Assembly: GCA_019508105.1 (NCBI GenBank)
Contig: JAEKMB010000193.1
Coordinates: 1-7,135 of the forward strand
From: Alphaproteobacteria bacterium
GTDB taxonomy: Bacteria; Pseudomonadota; Alphaproteobacteria; Micropepsales; Micropepsaceae
DNA: 7,135 bases
Direction of reading: 5' to 3'
Shown: piece after piece, positions 1-6,239 of the stretch
Layout: each line of letters starts with the position of its first letter
How positions within the stretch are numbered: the stretch's first letter is position 1
Notes under the pieces: model-generated
Database searches by the model: none
What the model was told of the DNA's origin: nothing
Seen by the model: the letters and a program-made list of their open reading frames with translations, nothing else
Position numbers and translations under genes: made by a program

Positions 1-818
1 CGTTTGAAGAAGCGCTGGTGCGGGTGAAGGGCGGCGATTTCGATTTGATCGTGGTGTCGCTGGGCATGCGCGGCTTTGACGGGTTGCGACTTTGTTCACA
101 GCTGCGCTCCCTGCCGGAAGGCCGGCATGTTCCCATCCTGGTCGTGGTCAGCGACGGCGACCGCCGCAAGCTGACCCAGGCGCTGGAAATGGGCGTCAAT
201 GATTACCTCACCCGGCCGGTGGACAAGAACGAGCTGGTGGCGCGGGTGCGCACCCAGTTGCGCAAGAAGCGCTATGCCGACCGGCTGCGCCACAATGTCC
301 AGCTCAGCCTGGAAATGGCGATCACCGACCAGCTCACCGGCCTGCACAATCGCCGCTATATGAGCCGCCATCTCGACACCCTGATCTCGGGAGCGCAGAA
401 GAATGGCCGTCCGCTGGCCTTTGTGATCATGGACATCGACTTCTTCAAGCAGGTCAACGACACCTATGGCCATGACATTGGCGACGAGGTGCTGAAGGAA
501 TTCGCCGCCCGCATCAATGCCAATGTGCGCGGCATCGACCTGGCCTGCCGCTACGGCGGCGAGGAGTTCGTGGTCGCCATGCCGGACACCGACATGGCCT
601 TCGCCTACAACATCGCCGAACGGCTGCGCCACACCATCGAGACCACGCCGGTGCCGATCAGCCGCGCCCCCGGCGCCCTCAACATCACCATCTCCATCGG
701 CATTGCCAGGTGCGAAGGCGTAGCGGATACCGCCGAAAAGTTGCTGCACCGCGCCGACCAGGCGCTGTATCGCGCCAAGCGGACGGGGCGGAACAAAGTC
801 GTCGCCGACGCGGCCTAA
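1..818 (+). CDS. pleD: PleD-type response regulator, diguanylate cyclase (C-terminal part, 5' end outside window)
   Basis: This protein makes cyclic di-GMP from two GTP; in Caulobacter PleD drives the swarmer-to-stalked transition. The frame is open to the left edge (first full codon at 3) and leaves 271 residues, whereas PleD is about 450. Fragment residues 1-90 are the second half of a receiver domain (D2). Where the phospho-acceptor Asp belongs (DLIVVSLGM) there is a Ser at fragment residue 19, and the usual Lys-Pro is Arg-Pro (TRPVDK). This fits the PleD plan of a non-phosphorylated adaptor receiver. A linker (TDQLTGLHNRRYM) leads into GGDEF. The active-site loop is RYGGEEF, with GGEEF at 555-569. 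An RGID inhibitory site (RxxD, 528-539) lies five residues upstream, so product feedback inhibition is expected. The sequence closely resembles Caulobacter PleD from memory, including the ending in AA. The first receiver and the start lie outside the window. Confidence 0.93.
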   Translation, partial: FEEALVRVKGGDFDLIVVSLGMRGFDGLRLCSQLRSLPEGRHVPILVVVSDGDRRKLTQALEMGVNDYLTRPVDKNELVARVRTQLRKKRYADRLRHNVQLSLEMAITDQLTGLHNRRYMSRHLDTLISGAQKNGRPLAFVIMDIDFFKQVNDTYGHDIGDEVLKEFAARINANVRGIDLACRYGGEEFVVAMPDTDMAFAYNIAERLRHTIETTPVPISRAPGALNITISIGIARCEGVADTAEKLLHRADQALYRAKRTGRNKVVADAA

Positions 819-826
819 CCCATAGC

Positions 827-903
827 TGTCATGGCCGGCCTCCGAGCCGGCCATCCATCTTTCCGTTGAATCGTGGATGGCCGGGTCAAGCCCGGCCATG
901 ACA
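827..903. repeat. REP-like nested palindromic element between convergent genes
   Basis: Two hairpins sit side by side. The first has 9-bp arms at 831-839 and 846-854 (ATGGCCGGC / GCCGGCCAT). The second has 9-bp arms at 877-885 and 891-899 (ATGGCCGGG / CCCGGCCAT) with a TCAAG loop. The two halves are also inverted copies of each other: TGTCATGGCCGG at 827-838 pairs with CCGGCCATGACA at 892-903, and CCGGCCATCCA at 847-857 with TGGATGGCCGG at 874-884. The whole 77-bp unit can therefore fold as one long cruciform or two short stems. Palindromes of this GGCCGGGTCAAGCCCGGCC kind are common between genes in many alphaproteobacteria (from memory). It lies 8 bp after pleD and 8 bp before the end of the convergent frnE-like gene, so it could block read-through in both directions. 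No T-run follows either stem, so it is not a classical intrinsic terminator. Confidence 0.85.
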
Positions 904-911
904 ATTTGGGT

Positions 912-1515
912 TTAGCCTTCTTCTGCGACCGGACCTTGCGCCGCCATCTCGGCCACTCGGTCGATCACCGAGGCCAGCACCTCCGGCTCGCGCGCGCCGG
1001 ACACCGCCAGCTTGCCGCCGAAGATCATGGCCGGCACACCGGTCACGCCCATCTCATGGGCGATCTGGTCTTCACGCTCCACCAGCGTCTTGTCGGCATC
1101 ACTTTCCAGCATCTGGGCCACCTCGACCCCATCCATGCCGCACAGGTCGGCAATGTCGGCCAGCAGGCGGATGTCGCCGATATCCTCGCCATTCTCGAAA
1201 TAGGCGATGAACAGCCGCTCCACCACCTCATCCTGGACGCCGGTGGCTTCGGCCCAGCGGATCAGGCGGTGGGAATCCAGCGTGTCGGGCCGGCGGGCGA
1301 TGGCGGCGAAGTCGAATGCGATGTCTTCCTTCTCGCCTTCCTGGGCGATCAGCTGGTGCATCTCCACGATCTTCATCGGATCGGCGCCGAACTTGGCGCG
1401 CATATAACTTCACGTCGAACAGGATATGGGGCCGCATCGCCATGGCGCGCGTCAGCCGGCGCTTGCCGATAAAGCACCAGGGACACACCGTGTCGGAGAT
1501 CACGTCGATCTGCAT
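912..1515 (-). pseudogene. frnE: FrnE-like DsbA-family oxidoreductase, interrupted by an internal out-of-frame deletion
   Basis: This belongs to the cytoplasmic DsbA-like (FrnE, COG2761) thiol-disulfide oxidoreductases; it has no signal peptide. Reading from ATG at 1515, the first 36 residues are normal: ISDTVCPWCFIGKRRL with the CPWC active site (C11, C14), ending in FDVK at 1408. The family then continues with a stretch like WRPxxLNPDMPxxGMDRxxYMRAKFG. Here that stretch is missing and the reading frame changes: homology resumes as YMRAKFG at 1406 in another frame and runs to TAA at 912, including the cis-Pro loop GVTGVPAMIFGG. One extra base (1407) separates the two frames. The parts total about 200 residues against roughly 215-220 for the family, so about 19-20 residues (near 56-60 bases) are lost. 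Uncorrected, the N-terminal frame runs out of homology and stops at 1228. The start overlaps the upstream stop as TGATG. This is either a decayed gene or a sequencing or assembly error. Confidence 0.85.
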
Positions 1516-1868
1516 CAGCGGACCACCTGGCTGGTGATTTCATTCTCCTCGGCCTGGACATGGACCGAGGTGGCGCGGCCCTTGAGCGAAATACTAGCGG
1601 TCACGGGGACCAGTCCGTCGATCACCGTCATGCCGGGCGGCGGCGGGGCGGCCAGGAATTCCAGCGCAACAGTATGGCTGTCACCATGCAATAGGTGGAG
1701 ATGCGGCTTGGTCCAGCCGCCACTGGGAACTGCGCCCCTGACCTGCACCAGGATGGCGCCGCCCTTCTGGCTGGCAGTCAGGCTGTCAATGCGCAGTACG
1801 CGCTTGTCGGCCGCCAGCGCGGGGGCGGCGCAGAGCAGGGCCGCCAGAGTGAGGCAGAGGAAATTCAT
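1515..1868 (-). CDS. Small secreted protein of unknown function
   Basis: I do not recognise a named family for this 117-residue protein. It begins with a clear Sec signal peptide: a short N-region MNF, a hydrophobic stretch (residues 4-15), and APALA followed by AD, so signal peptidase I should cut after residue 19 or 20. The mature part is about 97 residues, has no cysteine, and reads as alternating short beta strands (ILVQVRGAVPSGGW, LHLLHGDSHTVALEFLAAPPPPGM). The two Cys in the precursor are in the signal peptide. A GGWTKPHLHL segment and an extracytoplasmic beta fold can be seen, but no catalytic motif. It starts 42 bp after xth, with a purine-rich GATGGCGGC just before the ATG, and its TGA overlaps the ATG of the frnE-like gene by one base. 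It is therefore translated as part of the erpA-xth-frnE operon. A role in the envelope is an inference only. Confidence 0.8.
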   Translation of the reverse strand: MNFLCLTLAALLCAAPALAADKRVLRIDSLTASQKGGAILVQVRGAVPSGGWTKPHLHLLHGDSHTVALEFLAAPPPPGMTVIDGLVPVTASISLKGRATSVHVQAEENEITSQVVR

Positions 1869-1910
1869 GCCGCCATCATAATCCAGATTGGGGCCGCGTC
1901 ATGGCAGCGC

Positions 1911-2699
1911 TCAGATATCGAGTTGCACCCAGACCGGGACATGGTCCGATGGCTTTTCGCTGGCGCCGCGCACCGCTTTGTCAATGCCCACATTTTGCAG
2001 CCGGTCCAGTCCTTGCGGCGACAGCAGCACATGGTCGATGCGGATGCCATTGTTGCGTTCCCAGGAACCGAAATAATCCCAGAAGGTATAATGCCCGCCT
2101 TCGGGATGGAGGGACCGGAAGGCGTCGGTGTAACCGAGATTTTCGATCCGCCGCAGCGCCGCCTTGGATTCCGGCTGGAACAGCGCGTCCTTGAGCCATG
2201 CCTTGGGCCGGTCGGCGTCCTTGTCCTCGGGGATGATGTTGAAGTCGCCCATCAGCACCACCGGCTCCTCGTTCTTGAGCAGGCCCTTGGCATGCAGGCG
2301 CAAACGTTCCAGCCATGCCAGCTTGTAATCGAATTTGGGGCCGGGCCAGGGATTGCCGTTGGGGGCATAGATTGAGGCAACCCGCACCACGCCTTTTTCT
2401 CCGCTGATCACCGCTTCGAGATAGCGGGAATGATCGTCCAGCACGCCATCGGGCGCCGGCAGGCGCGGGGTGACATCCTCGATCGGCCGCTTGGACAAGA
2501 TGGCGACGCCGTTATAGCTCTTTTGTCCGTGTACGGCGCAGTTATAGCCCAGCGCCTCGAACGGCTCGCGGGGGAAATTCTCATCTATGCATTTGATTTC
2601 CTGCAGGCAGACCACGTCGGGTTGGGCCTGCTTCAGCCAGGCCAGCGCCGGCTCGAGCCGCGCCTTGACAGAGTTCACATTCCAGGTGGCGATCTTCAA
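1911..2699 (-). CDS. xth: Exodeoxyribonuclease III (AP endonuclease)
   Basis: This is an endonuclease/exonuclease/phosphatase-fold enzyme that cuts abasic sites and trims 3' ends in base excision repair. From the chosen start it has 262 residues, the usual length. In order it shows MKIATWNVNS (metal-site Asn), CLQEIK (metal-binding Glu), YAPNG (catalytic Tyr), LMGDFNIIP (Asp and Asn), RIDHVLLS, and the terminal SDHVPVWVQL with the catalytic Asp-His pair. No key residue is missing. I chose TTG at 2699 because it gives the family N-terminus MKIATWN and overlaps the erpA stop in a TTGA arrangement (stop at 2698-2696), typical of translational coupling. The other in-frame start, also TTG (2720), adds seven residues that the family lacks. 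No strong ribosome-binding site is visible, which fits coupling. It is the second gene of the erpA operon. Confidence 0.93.
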   Translation of the reverse strand: MKIATWNVNSVKARLEPALAWLKQAQPDVVCLQEIKCIDENFPREPFEALGYNCAVHGQKSYNGVAILSKRPIEDVTPRLPAPDGVLDDHSRYLEAVISGEKGVVRVASIYAPNGNPWPGPKFDYKLAWLERLRLHAKGLLKNEEPVVLMGDFNIIPEDKDADRPKAWLKDALFQPESKAALRRIENLGYTDAFRSLHPEGGHYTFWDYFGSWERNNGIRIDHVLLSPQGLDRLQNVGIDKAVRGASEKPSDHVPVWVQLDI

Positions 2700-3028
2700 A
2701 CCGTGAAACTCGTGCCGCAACCGCAGGAGGCCGTGGCATTGGGATTGTTGACCTTGAAGGCCTGGCCGATCAGGTCATCGGTGAAGTCGATCTCCGCCCC
2801 GGCCAGGAAGTCCAGCGACACCGGATCGATCAGCACCTTGGCGCCGTTCTTTTCCACCACCAGGTCTTCGTCGAGCTGGGCCTCGTCCAAGGCGAAATTA
2901 TACTGGAACCCGGAACAGCCGCCGCCGGTCACCGCCACCCGAAGGGCGGTGGGCTGGGGCTCGGATTTGAGGATGTCCGCGATGCGCTTGGCGGCGCGGT
3001 CGGACAGGGTCACGGGCATGGCGGTCAT
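2696..3028 (-). CDS. erpA: Iron-sulfur cluster insertion protein, A-type carrier (ErpA/IscA family)
   Basis: A-type carriers receive [4Fe-4S] or [2Fe-2S] clusters from the scaffold machinery and hand them to target enzymes in the cytoplasm. The 110-residue protein has the expected length and all three cluster cysteines: C38 in VTGGGCSGFQYNF, and C102 and C104 in the terminal NATASCGCGTSFTV. DFLAGAEIDFTDDLIGQAFKVNNPNA is a typical family stretch. The ATG at 3028 is kept; a second ATG nine bases later would remove MTA. The region upstream is C-rich with no clear Shine-Dalgarno sequence. It is the first gene of the leftward operon, divergent from dgt, and its stop overlaps the start of xth. ErpA and IscA cannot be separated firmly from sequence. 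No isc or suf gene is next to it, which favours ErpA. Confidence 0.88.
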   Translation of the reverse strand: MTAMPVTLSDRAAKRIADILKSEPQPTALRVAVTGGGCSGFQYNFALDEAQLDEDLVVEKNGAKVLIDPVSLDFLAGAEIDFTDDLIGQAFKVNNPNATASCGCGTSFTV

Positions 3029-3038
3029 GGGGGGACTC

Positions 3039-3065
3039 TTGCAGTCTGGGTACAGGCTCTATGTA
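3039..3065 (+). promoter_or_regulatory. Weak putative promoter for dgt
   Basis: TTGCAG at 3039-3044 and TATGTA at 3060-3065 resemble -35 and -10 boxes, but the spacer is only 15 bases. The -10 box is the same hexamer used in reverse by the putative erpA promoter. If used, transcription would begin about 7 bases later (3072 or so), almost at the ATG at 3075. That would give a leaderless mRNA and would explain why no ribosome-binding site is seen there. Confidence 0.2.
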
Positions 3066-3088
3066 GTCCTGGCCATGGCCGAAACCAA
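3060..3088 (-). promoter_or_regulatory. Putative sigma-70-type promoter for the erpA operon
   Basis: Read on the minus strand, TTGGTT (3088-3083) is followed after exactly 17 bases by TACATA (3065-3060), a fair match to TTGACA-17-TATAAT. Transcription would begin near 3053, leaving about 25 bases before the erpA ATG at 3028. The -35 box would lie inside the first codons of dgt if dgt starts at 3075. The call rests on spacing and sequence only. Confidence 0.35.
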
Positions 3089-4295
3089 CACCCAGACCAT
3101 GAAGCAGGGCGGCCCGGCGGGCCGCCTTTTGGGGCCGATTGTCAGCCCCCCGGGGCCGCATGCCCCCTATGCCGCCAGCCCGGCCTCCAGCCGGGGGCGT
3201 TTTTACCCGGAAACCGAGAGCGCCACCCGCAGCTGCTATTCCCGGGACCGCGACCGCATCATCCATGCCACCGCCTTTCGCCGCCTCAAGCACAAGACCC
3301 AGGTCTTTGTGCAGCATGAGGGCGATTACTATCGCACCCGCCTGACCCATTCCCTGGAAGTGGCGCAACTGGCGCGCAGCCTGGCGCGCACCCTCCAGGC
3401 CGATGAAGACCTGGCCGAGACCGTGGCGCTGGCGCATGACTTGGGCCACACGCCTTTCGGTCATGCCGGCGAAGAAGCGCTGGATGCCGTCACCAGGGAG
3501 ATTGGTGGCTTCGACCACAATGCCCATGCGCTGCGGCTGGTGACCAGGCTGGAACACCGCTATGCCGATTTCGACGGCCTGAACCTGACCTGGGAAACCC
3601 TTGAAGGGCTGGTGAAGCACAATGGTCCGCTTACCGGTGCGCAGCCCGGCCCGATCGCCAGCTTTGACAAGCGCTGGTCGTTGGAACTGGAAAGCTGGCC
3701 GGGCCTGGAAGCGCAACTGGCGGCGCTGGCTGATGATATTGCCTATGTCAGCCATGACATTGACGACGGCTTGCGCGCCGGGATTTTCACCATCCAGGAC
3801 CTGACCACGGCGCCCTTGGCCGGCGATCATGTCAAAGGCGTGCTGGAACGCCATGGCGAACTGGAACTGTCGCGCTTCATCGGCGAGTTGATCCGTACCC
3901 TGATGAGCGAGCTGATGGAGGATGTGATGGCCACCACCCGCGCCAATCTGGCGGCAGGCGGTTTTGCCGGCCCGGCGGCCTTGCGCGGGGCGGGCAGGGC
4001 GATTGCAGGCTTTTCGCCCGGCTTGCTGCCGCGGCTGAAAGCCCTGAAGGCGTTCCAGATGCAGAACATGTATCGCCATCCCCGTATCGCCGGGGCGATG
4101 ACCCGAGCCCAGGCCGTGGTGACCGATCTGTACGAGGCTTTTGTCGCCGATCCCGGCCTGTTGCCGCCCGACTGGACCCTGGCGGCGCAGGAAGCGGTGC
4201 CCGGCACCGTGGCGCGGGACTATATCGCCGGCATGACCGACCGCTTTGCCCTGGCCGAATATGCCCGGGTGTTTCGGGCGGAAATCGTTCTTTGA
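3075..4295 (+). CDS. dgt: Deoxyguanosinetriphosphate triphosphohydrolase-like protein (HD domain)
   Basis: This enzyme hydrolyses dNTPs to the nucleoside and triphosphate, affecting nucleotide pool balance. The core starts with HAPYAASPASSRGRFYPE and RDRDRIIHATAFRRLKHKTQVF, as in alphaproteobacterial Dgt-like proteins. The HD-domain metal ligands are present: TRLTHSLEVAQ (H92), LAHDLGHTPFGH (H121, D122), and LADDIAYVSHDIDDGL (D220/D221). FDGLNLTWETLEGLVKHNGPL and the C-terminal FQMQNMYRHP follow. The length from ATG 3075 is 406 residues, normal for the family. The start is uncertain: ATG 3075 and ATG 3099 are in frame and neither has a Shine-Dalgarno sequence. The frame stays open back to 2430, but that part lies over erpA and xth on the other strand and has no homology. 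It is divergent from erpA, a common alphaproteobacterial arrangement. The next gene begins 87 bp after the stop; no clear terminator is seen there. Confidence 0.92.
   Translation: MAETNTQTMKQGGPAGRLLGPIVSPPGPHAPYAASPASSRGRFYPETESATRSCYSRDRDRIIHATAFRRLKHKTQVFVQHEGDYYRTRLTHSLEVAQLARSLARTLQADEDLAETVALAHDLGHTPFGHAGEEALDAVTREIGGFDHNAHALRLVTRLEHRYADFDGLNLTWETLEGLVKHNGPLTGAQPGPIASFDKRWSLELESWPGLEAQLAALADDIAYVSHDIDDGLRAGIFTIQDLTTAPLAGDHVKGVLERHGELELSRFIGELIRTLMSELMEDVMATTRANLAAGGFAGPAALRGAGRAIAGFSPGLLPRLKALKAFQMQNMYRHPRIAGAMTRAQAVVTDLYEAFVADPGLLPPDWTLAAQEAVPGTVARDYIAGMTDRFALAEYARVFRAEIVL
3108..3130 (+). terminator. Terminator-like hairpin with T-run inside the 5' end of dgt
   Basis: GGCGGCCC (3108-3115) and GGGCCGCC (3119-3126) form a perfect 8-bp all-GC stem with a GGC loop, followed directly by TTTT (3127-3130). 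This is the form of a short intrinsic terminator, but it falls within codons 12-19 of dgt if translation starts at 3075. It could be an attenuator of dgt, a chance result of GC-rich Gly-Pro codons, or a sign that dgt starts further down. An in-frame TTG lies at 3129. The T-run is short and is followed by GGGG, which weakens the terminator reading. Confidence 0.3.
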
Positions 4296-4382
4296 CGGGC
4301 TTGCGTATGCAGGCATGACAACAGGCGGTGATTCGCATGCCGGCCGGTGCTAAGATCGCCACCAGCAGATTCGGGACACTCC

Positions 4383-5342
4383 ATGGCCAATTTCGAGCGC
4401 GGCGTCTACGAACCCAGCGATGAGGTGCGGGTGTTCGACGGCTCCGAGGAAGAAGATGATGTCGAAGGCTCGCGCCTGCCGCTCTTGATCGTGCTGGCGC
4501 TGCTGGTGCTGGCGATGTTCGCAGGGGTGGTGTGGCTGGCCTATACCCAGGGCGTGGCGCGCGGCCGGGGCGAAACCCCGGTGCTGACCGCCAACGGGCC
4601 CGAACGCGTCGCCCCGCAAGCGGGCGGTGACGGCACCGTGCCCTATCAGGGCTTCAAGATTTACGAACAGCCGGCGCCGGCGGACGACACTGCCGATACA
4701 CCCGCCAAACCTGCCGCCAATGCCGCGCCGGCCGTCACACCTGCGCCCAAGCCGGTGGCGCAGAAGCCGCCAGCACCGCCCGCGCCTGTTGTTGCCAAGC
4801 CCGCCACCCCGCCGCCCGCGCCGGTCAAGGCCGCTGCGGCGACGCCTGCGCCCAACCCCGCAGCCCCGGCTCCAGCGAAATCGGTGGCGGCCCTGATCCA
4901 GCAGGCCAACTCCCCGCCGGCCGCGCCCAAGCCTGCCGCGCCGGCGGCAACTGCCAAGGCGGCCACTGCGCTGCCGCCCGCCATGAAACAGGCCGTGATC
5001 CCGCCCGTTGCCGCCGCGACCGCCGCGCCGCGCAGCCTGGTGGTGCCCACTGACGCCCCTGCTGCCCCGGTTACGCCCAAGCCTGCCCCGGCCACAGGCA
5101 CCTATGTGCTGCAGATCGGCGCCTATAAAAGCCAGGCCGATGCCGACGCCGCCTGGAAGACCTACAAGGCCAAGCATGGCGCCCTGCTGTCGGGTTATTC
5201 CGACGACATCCAGCAGGCCGATCTGGGCGAGAAGGGAACCTGGTACCGGCTCAGGATCGGGGGACTGTCCAACAAGGAAGTCGCCACCGCTTTGTGCGAC
5301 CGGCTCAAGGCCGACGGCGGCGCCTGCATCCTGGGTCGATAA
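4383..5342 (+). CDS. SPOR-domain single-pass inner-membrane protein
   Basis: SPOR domains bind peptidoglycan lacking stem peptides, usually at the division septum. The 319-residue protein has a short acidic cytoplasmic N-terminus (residues 1-31, including GSEEEDDVEGS), one transmembrane helix (about 32-54, LPLLIVLALLVLAMFAGVVWLAY), and a long Pro/Ala/Lys-rich periplasmic linker (about 100-238) with PAPKP-like units that are irregular, not true tandem repeats. It ends in a SPOR domain at 239-319 (GTYVLQIGAYKSQADADAAW to GTWYRLRIGGL). The topology is N-in. This gene typically precedes nagZ-scpAB in alphaproteobacteria, and here nagZ starts 5 bp after its stop, so they form one operon. No strong ribosome-binding site precedes the ATG at 4383. 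The 87-bp gap upstream shows no convincing promoter; TAAGAT at 4351 could be a weak -10. It is FtsN-like in layout, but I would not call it FtsN. Confidence 0.9.
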   Translation: MANFERGVYEPSDEVRVFDGSEEEDDVEGSRLPLLIVLALLVLAMFAGVVWLAYTQGVARGRGETPVLTANGPERVAPQAGGDGTVPYQGFKIYEQPAPADDTADTPAKPAANAAPAVTPAPKPVAQKPPAPPAPVVAKPATPPPAPVKAAAATPAPNPAAPAPAKSVAALIQQANSPPAAPKPAAPAATAKAATALPPAMKQAVIPPVAAATAAPRSLVVPTDAPAAPVTPKPAPATGTYVLQIGAYKSQADADAAWKTYKAKHGALLSGYSDDIQQADLGEKGTWYRLRIGGLSNKEVATALCDRLKADGGACILGR

Positions 5343-5347
5343 CCATC

Positions 5348-6239
5348 ATGCGCTCTCGCGCCATCTATGGCTGCGCCGGCGCCAGCCTGTCGGCGGCGGA
5401 GCGGGATTTCTTCCGCGAGGTGAGGCCCTGGGGGTTTATCCTCTTTGCACGGAACATTAGCGATCCGGCGCAAGTCAAAGCCTTGATTGCACAATTGCGG
5501 GAGACGGTGGGCGATGCCCGGGCCCCCGTCCTGATCGACCAGGAAGGCGGGCGGGTGGCCCGGCTGAAACCGCCCTACTGGCACGAACGCCCCCCCGCAG
5601 CCCAGTTCGGAGCCCTCTATCTGGCGAATCCCGAGGCCGCCCGCCAGGCGACCTACCTCAACGCCCGGTTGATCGCCCATGACCTTGCCTCCCTGGGGAT
5701 CAATGTGGACTGCCTGCCGGTGCTGGACGTGCCGGTCCCCGGTGCCCATGACATTATCGGCAACCGCGCTTTTGCCACCGATCCGGCCACCATCATTGCC
5801 CTGGGCAAGGCCCAGATCGAGGGCCTGATGGACGGCGGCGTGCTGCCGGTGATGAAGCATATTCCGGGGCATGGCCGGGCAGGGGCCGACAGCCATCTGG
5901 CGCTGCCCCGGGTGGCCGCCACACGAGAGGAACTCAGCGCCAGTGATTTTGTGACCTTTCGCAGCCTGGACCAGTGCCCGATCGCGATGACGGCGCATGT
6001 GGTTTATGAGTCGATTGATCCACAGCGTCCTTGCACCACCAGCCCCAAAGTCATTCGGGATGTGATACGCGGTGAGATAGGATTTGACGGGCTTTTGATG
6101 TCGGACGGAAGTAAAAGAACTGGAAGGCCTCTCGCTGCGGCGCAGCCGGCAGGCGCTGGCGCATCTGTCGGTGCCCGGACCTTTCGATCCGAACGCCGCC
6201 GAAGCCCATCTGGCCAGCCTGCTGGGGGGCGCCGCATGA
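5348..6239 (+). pseudogene. nagZ: Beta-N-acetylhexosaminidase NagZ (GH3), interrupted by an internal out-of-frame deletion
   Basis: NagZ removes N-acetylglucosamine from anhydro-muropeptides in cytoplasmic cell-wall recycling. Residues 1-253 from ATG 5348 are normal: GFILFARNI, IDQEGGRVARL (63-73), KHIPGHGRAGADSH (acid/base dyad in DSH, 181-183), TAHVVYESID, and GFDGLLMSD at 6083-6106. The family should then read SDDLSM followed by an AAGCDxxLHCNG-like segment; this is absent. The natural C-terminus resumes in another frame at 6108 (EVKELEGLSLRRSRQALAHL) and ends at TGA 6237-6239, overlapping the scpA ATG as ATGA. The recognisable parts total 296 residues against about 335-345, so about 40-45 residues are lost, with a net frame change of +1. 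The lost part begins within SDD, the region of the catalytic nucleophile, so hydrolase activity is not expected. Read without correction, the frame continues into scpA. Either gene decay or a sequence error is possible. Confidence 0.87.

Noticed and set aside
96..899. Minus-strand open frame antisense to pleD
   Set aside because: It is a shadow of the pleD coding frame, with no domain and a composition typical of GC-rich antisense.
2430..3074. Upstream extension of the dgt reading frame by about 215 codons
   Set aside because: It lies over erpA and xth on the opposite strand and shows no Dgt homology before about 3150. GC-rich DNA often leaves such frames open.
2898..4316. Long minus-strand open frame of about 470 codons antisense to dgt
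   Set aside because: It mirrors dgt codons, with Gln/Gly/Arg/His-rich composition and no recognisable domain. dgt itself is clearly real.
4680..5100. Possible tandem repeat array in the SPOR gene
   Set aside because: The Pro/Ala/Lys units are irregular in length and sequence. This is an ordinary low-complexity periplasmic linker.
6100..6120. Programmed +1 frameshift or ribosome bypass in nagZ (and likewise in the frnE-like gene)
   Set aside because: A frame change alone would not restore the missing conserved residues. The expected segments are absent from the DNA, so deletion explains the data better.
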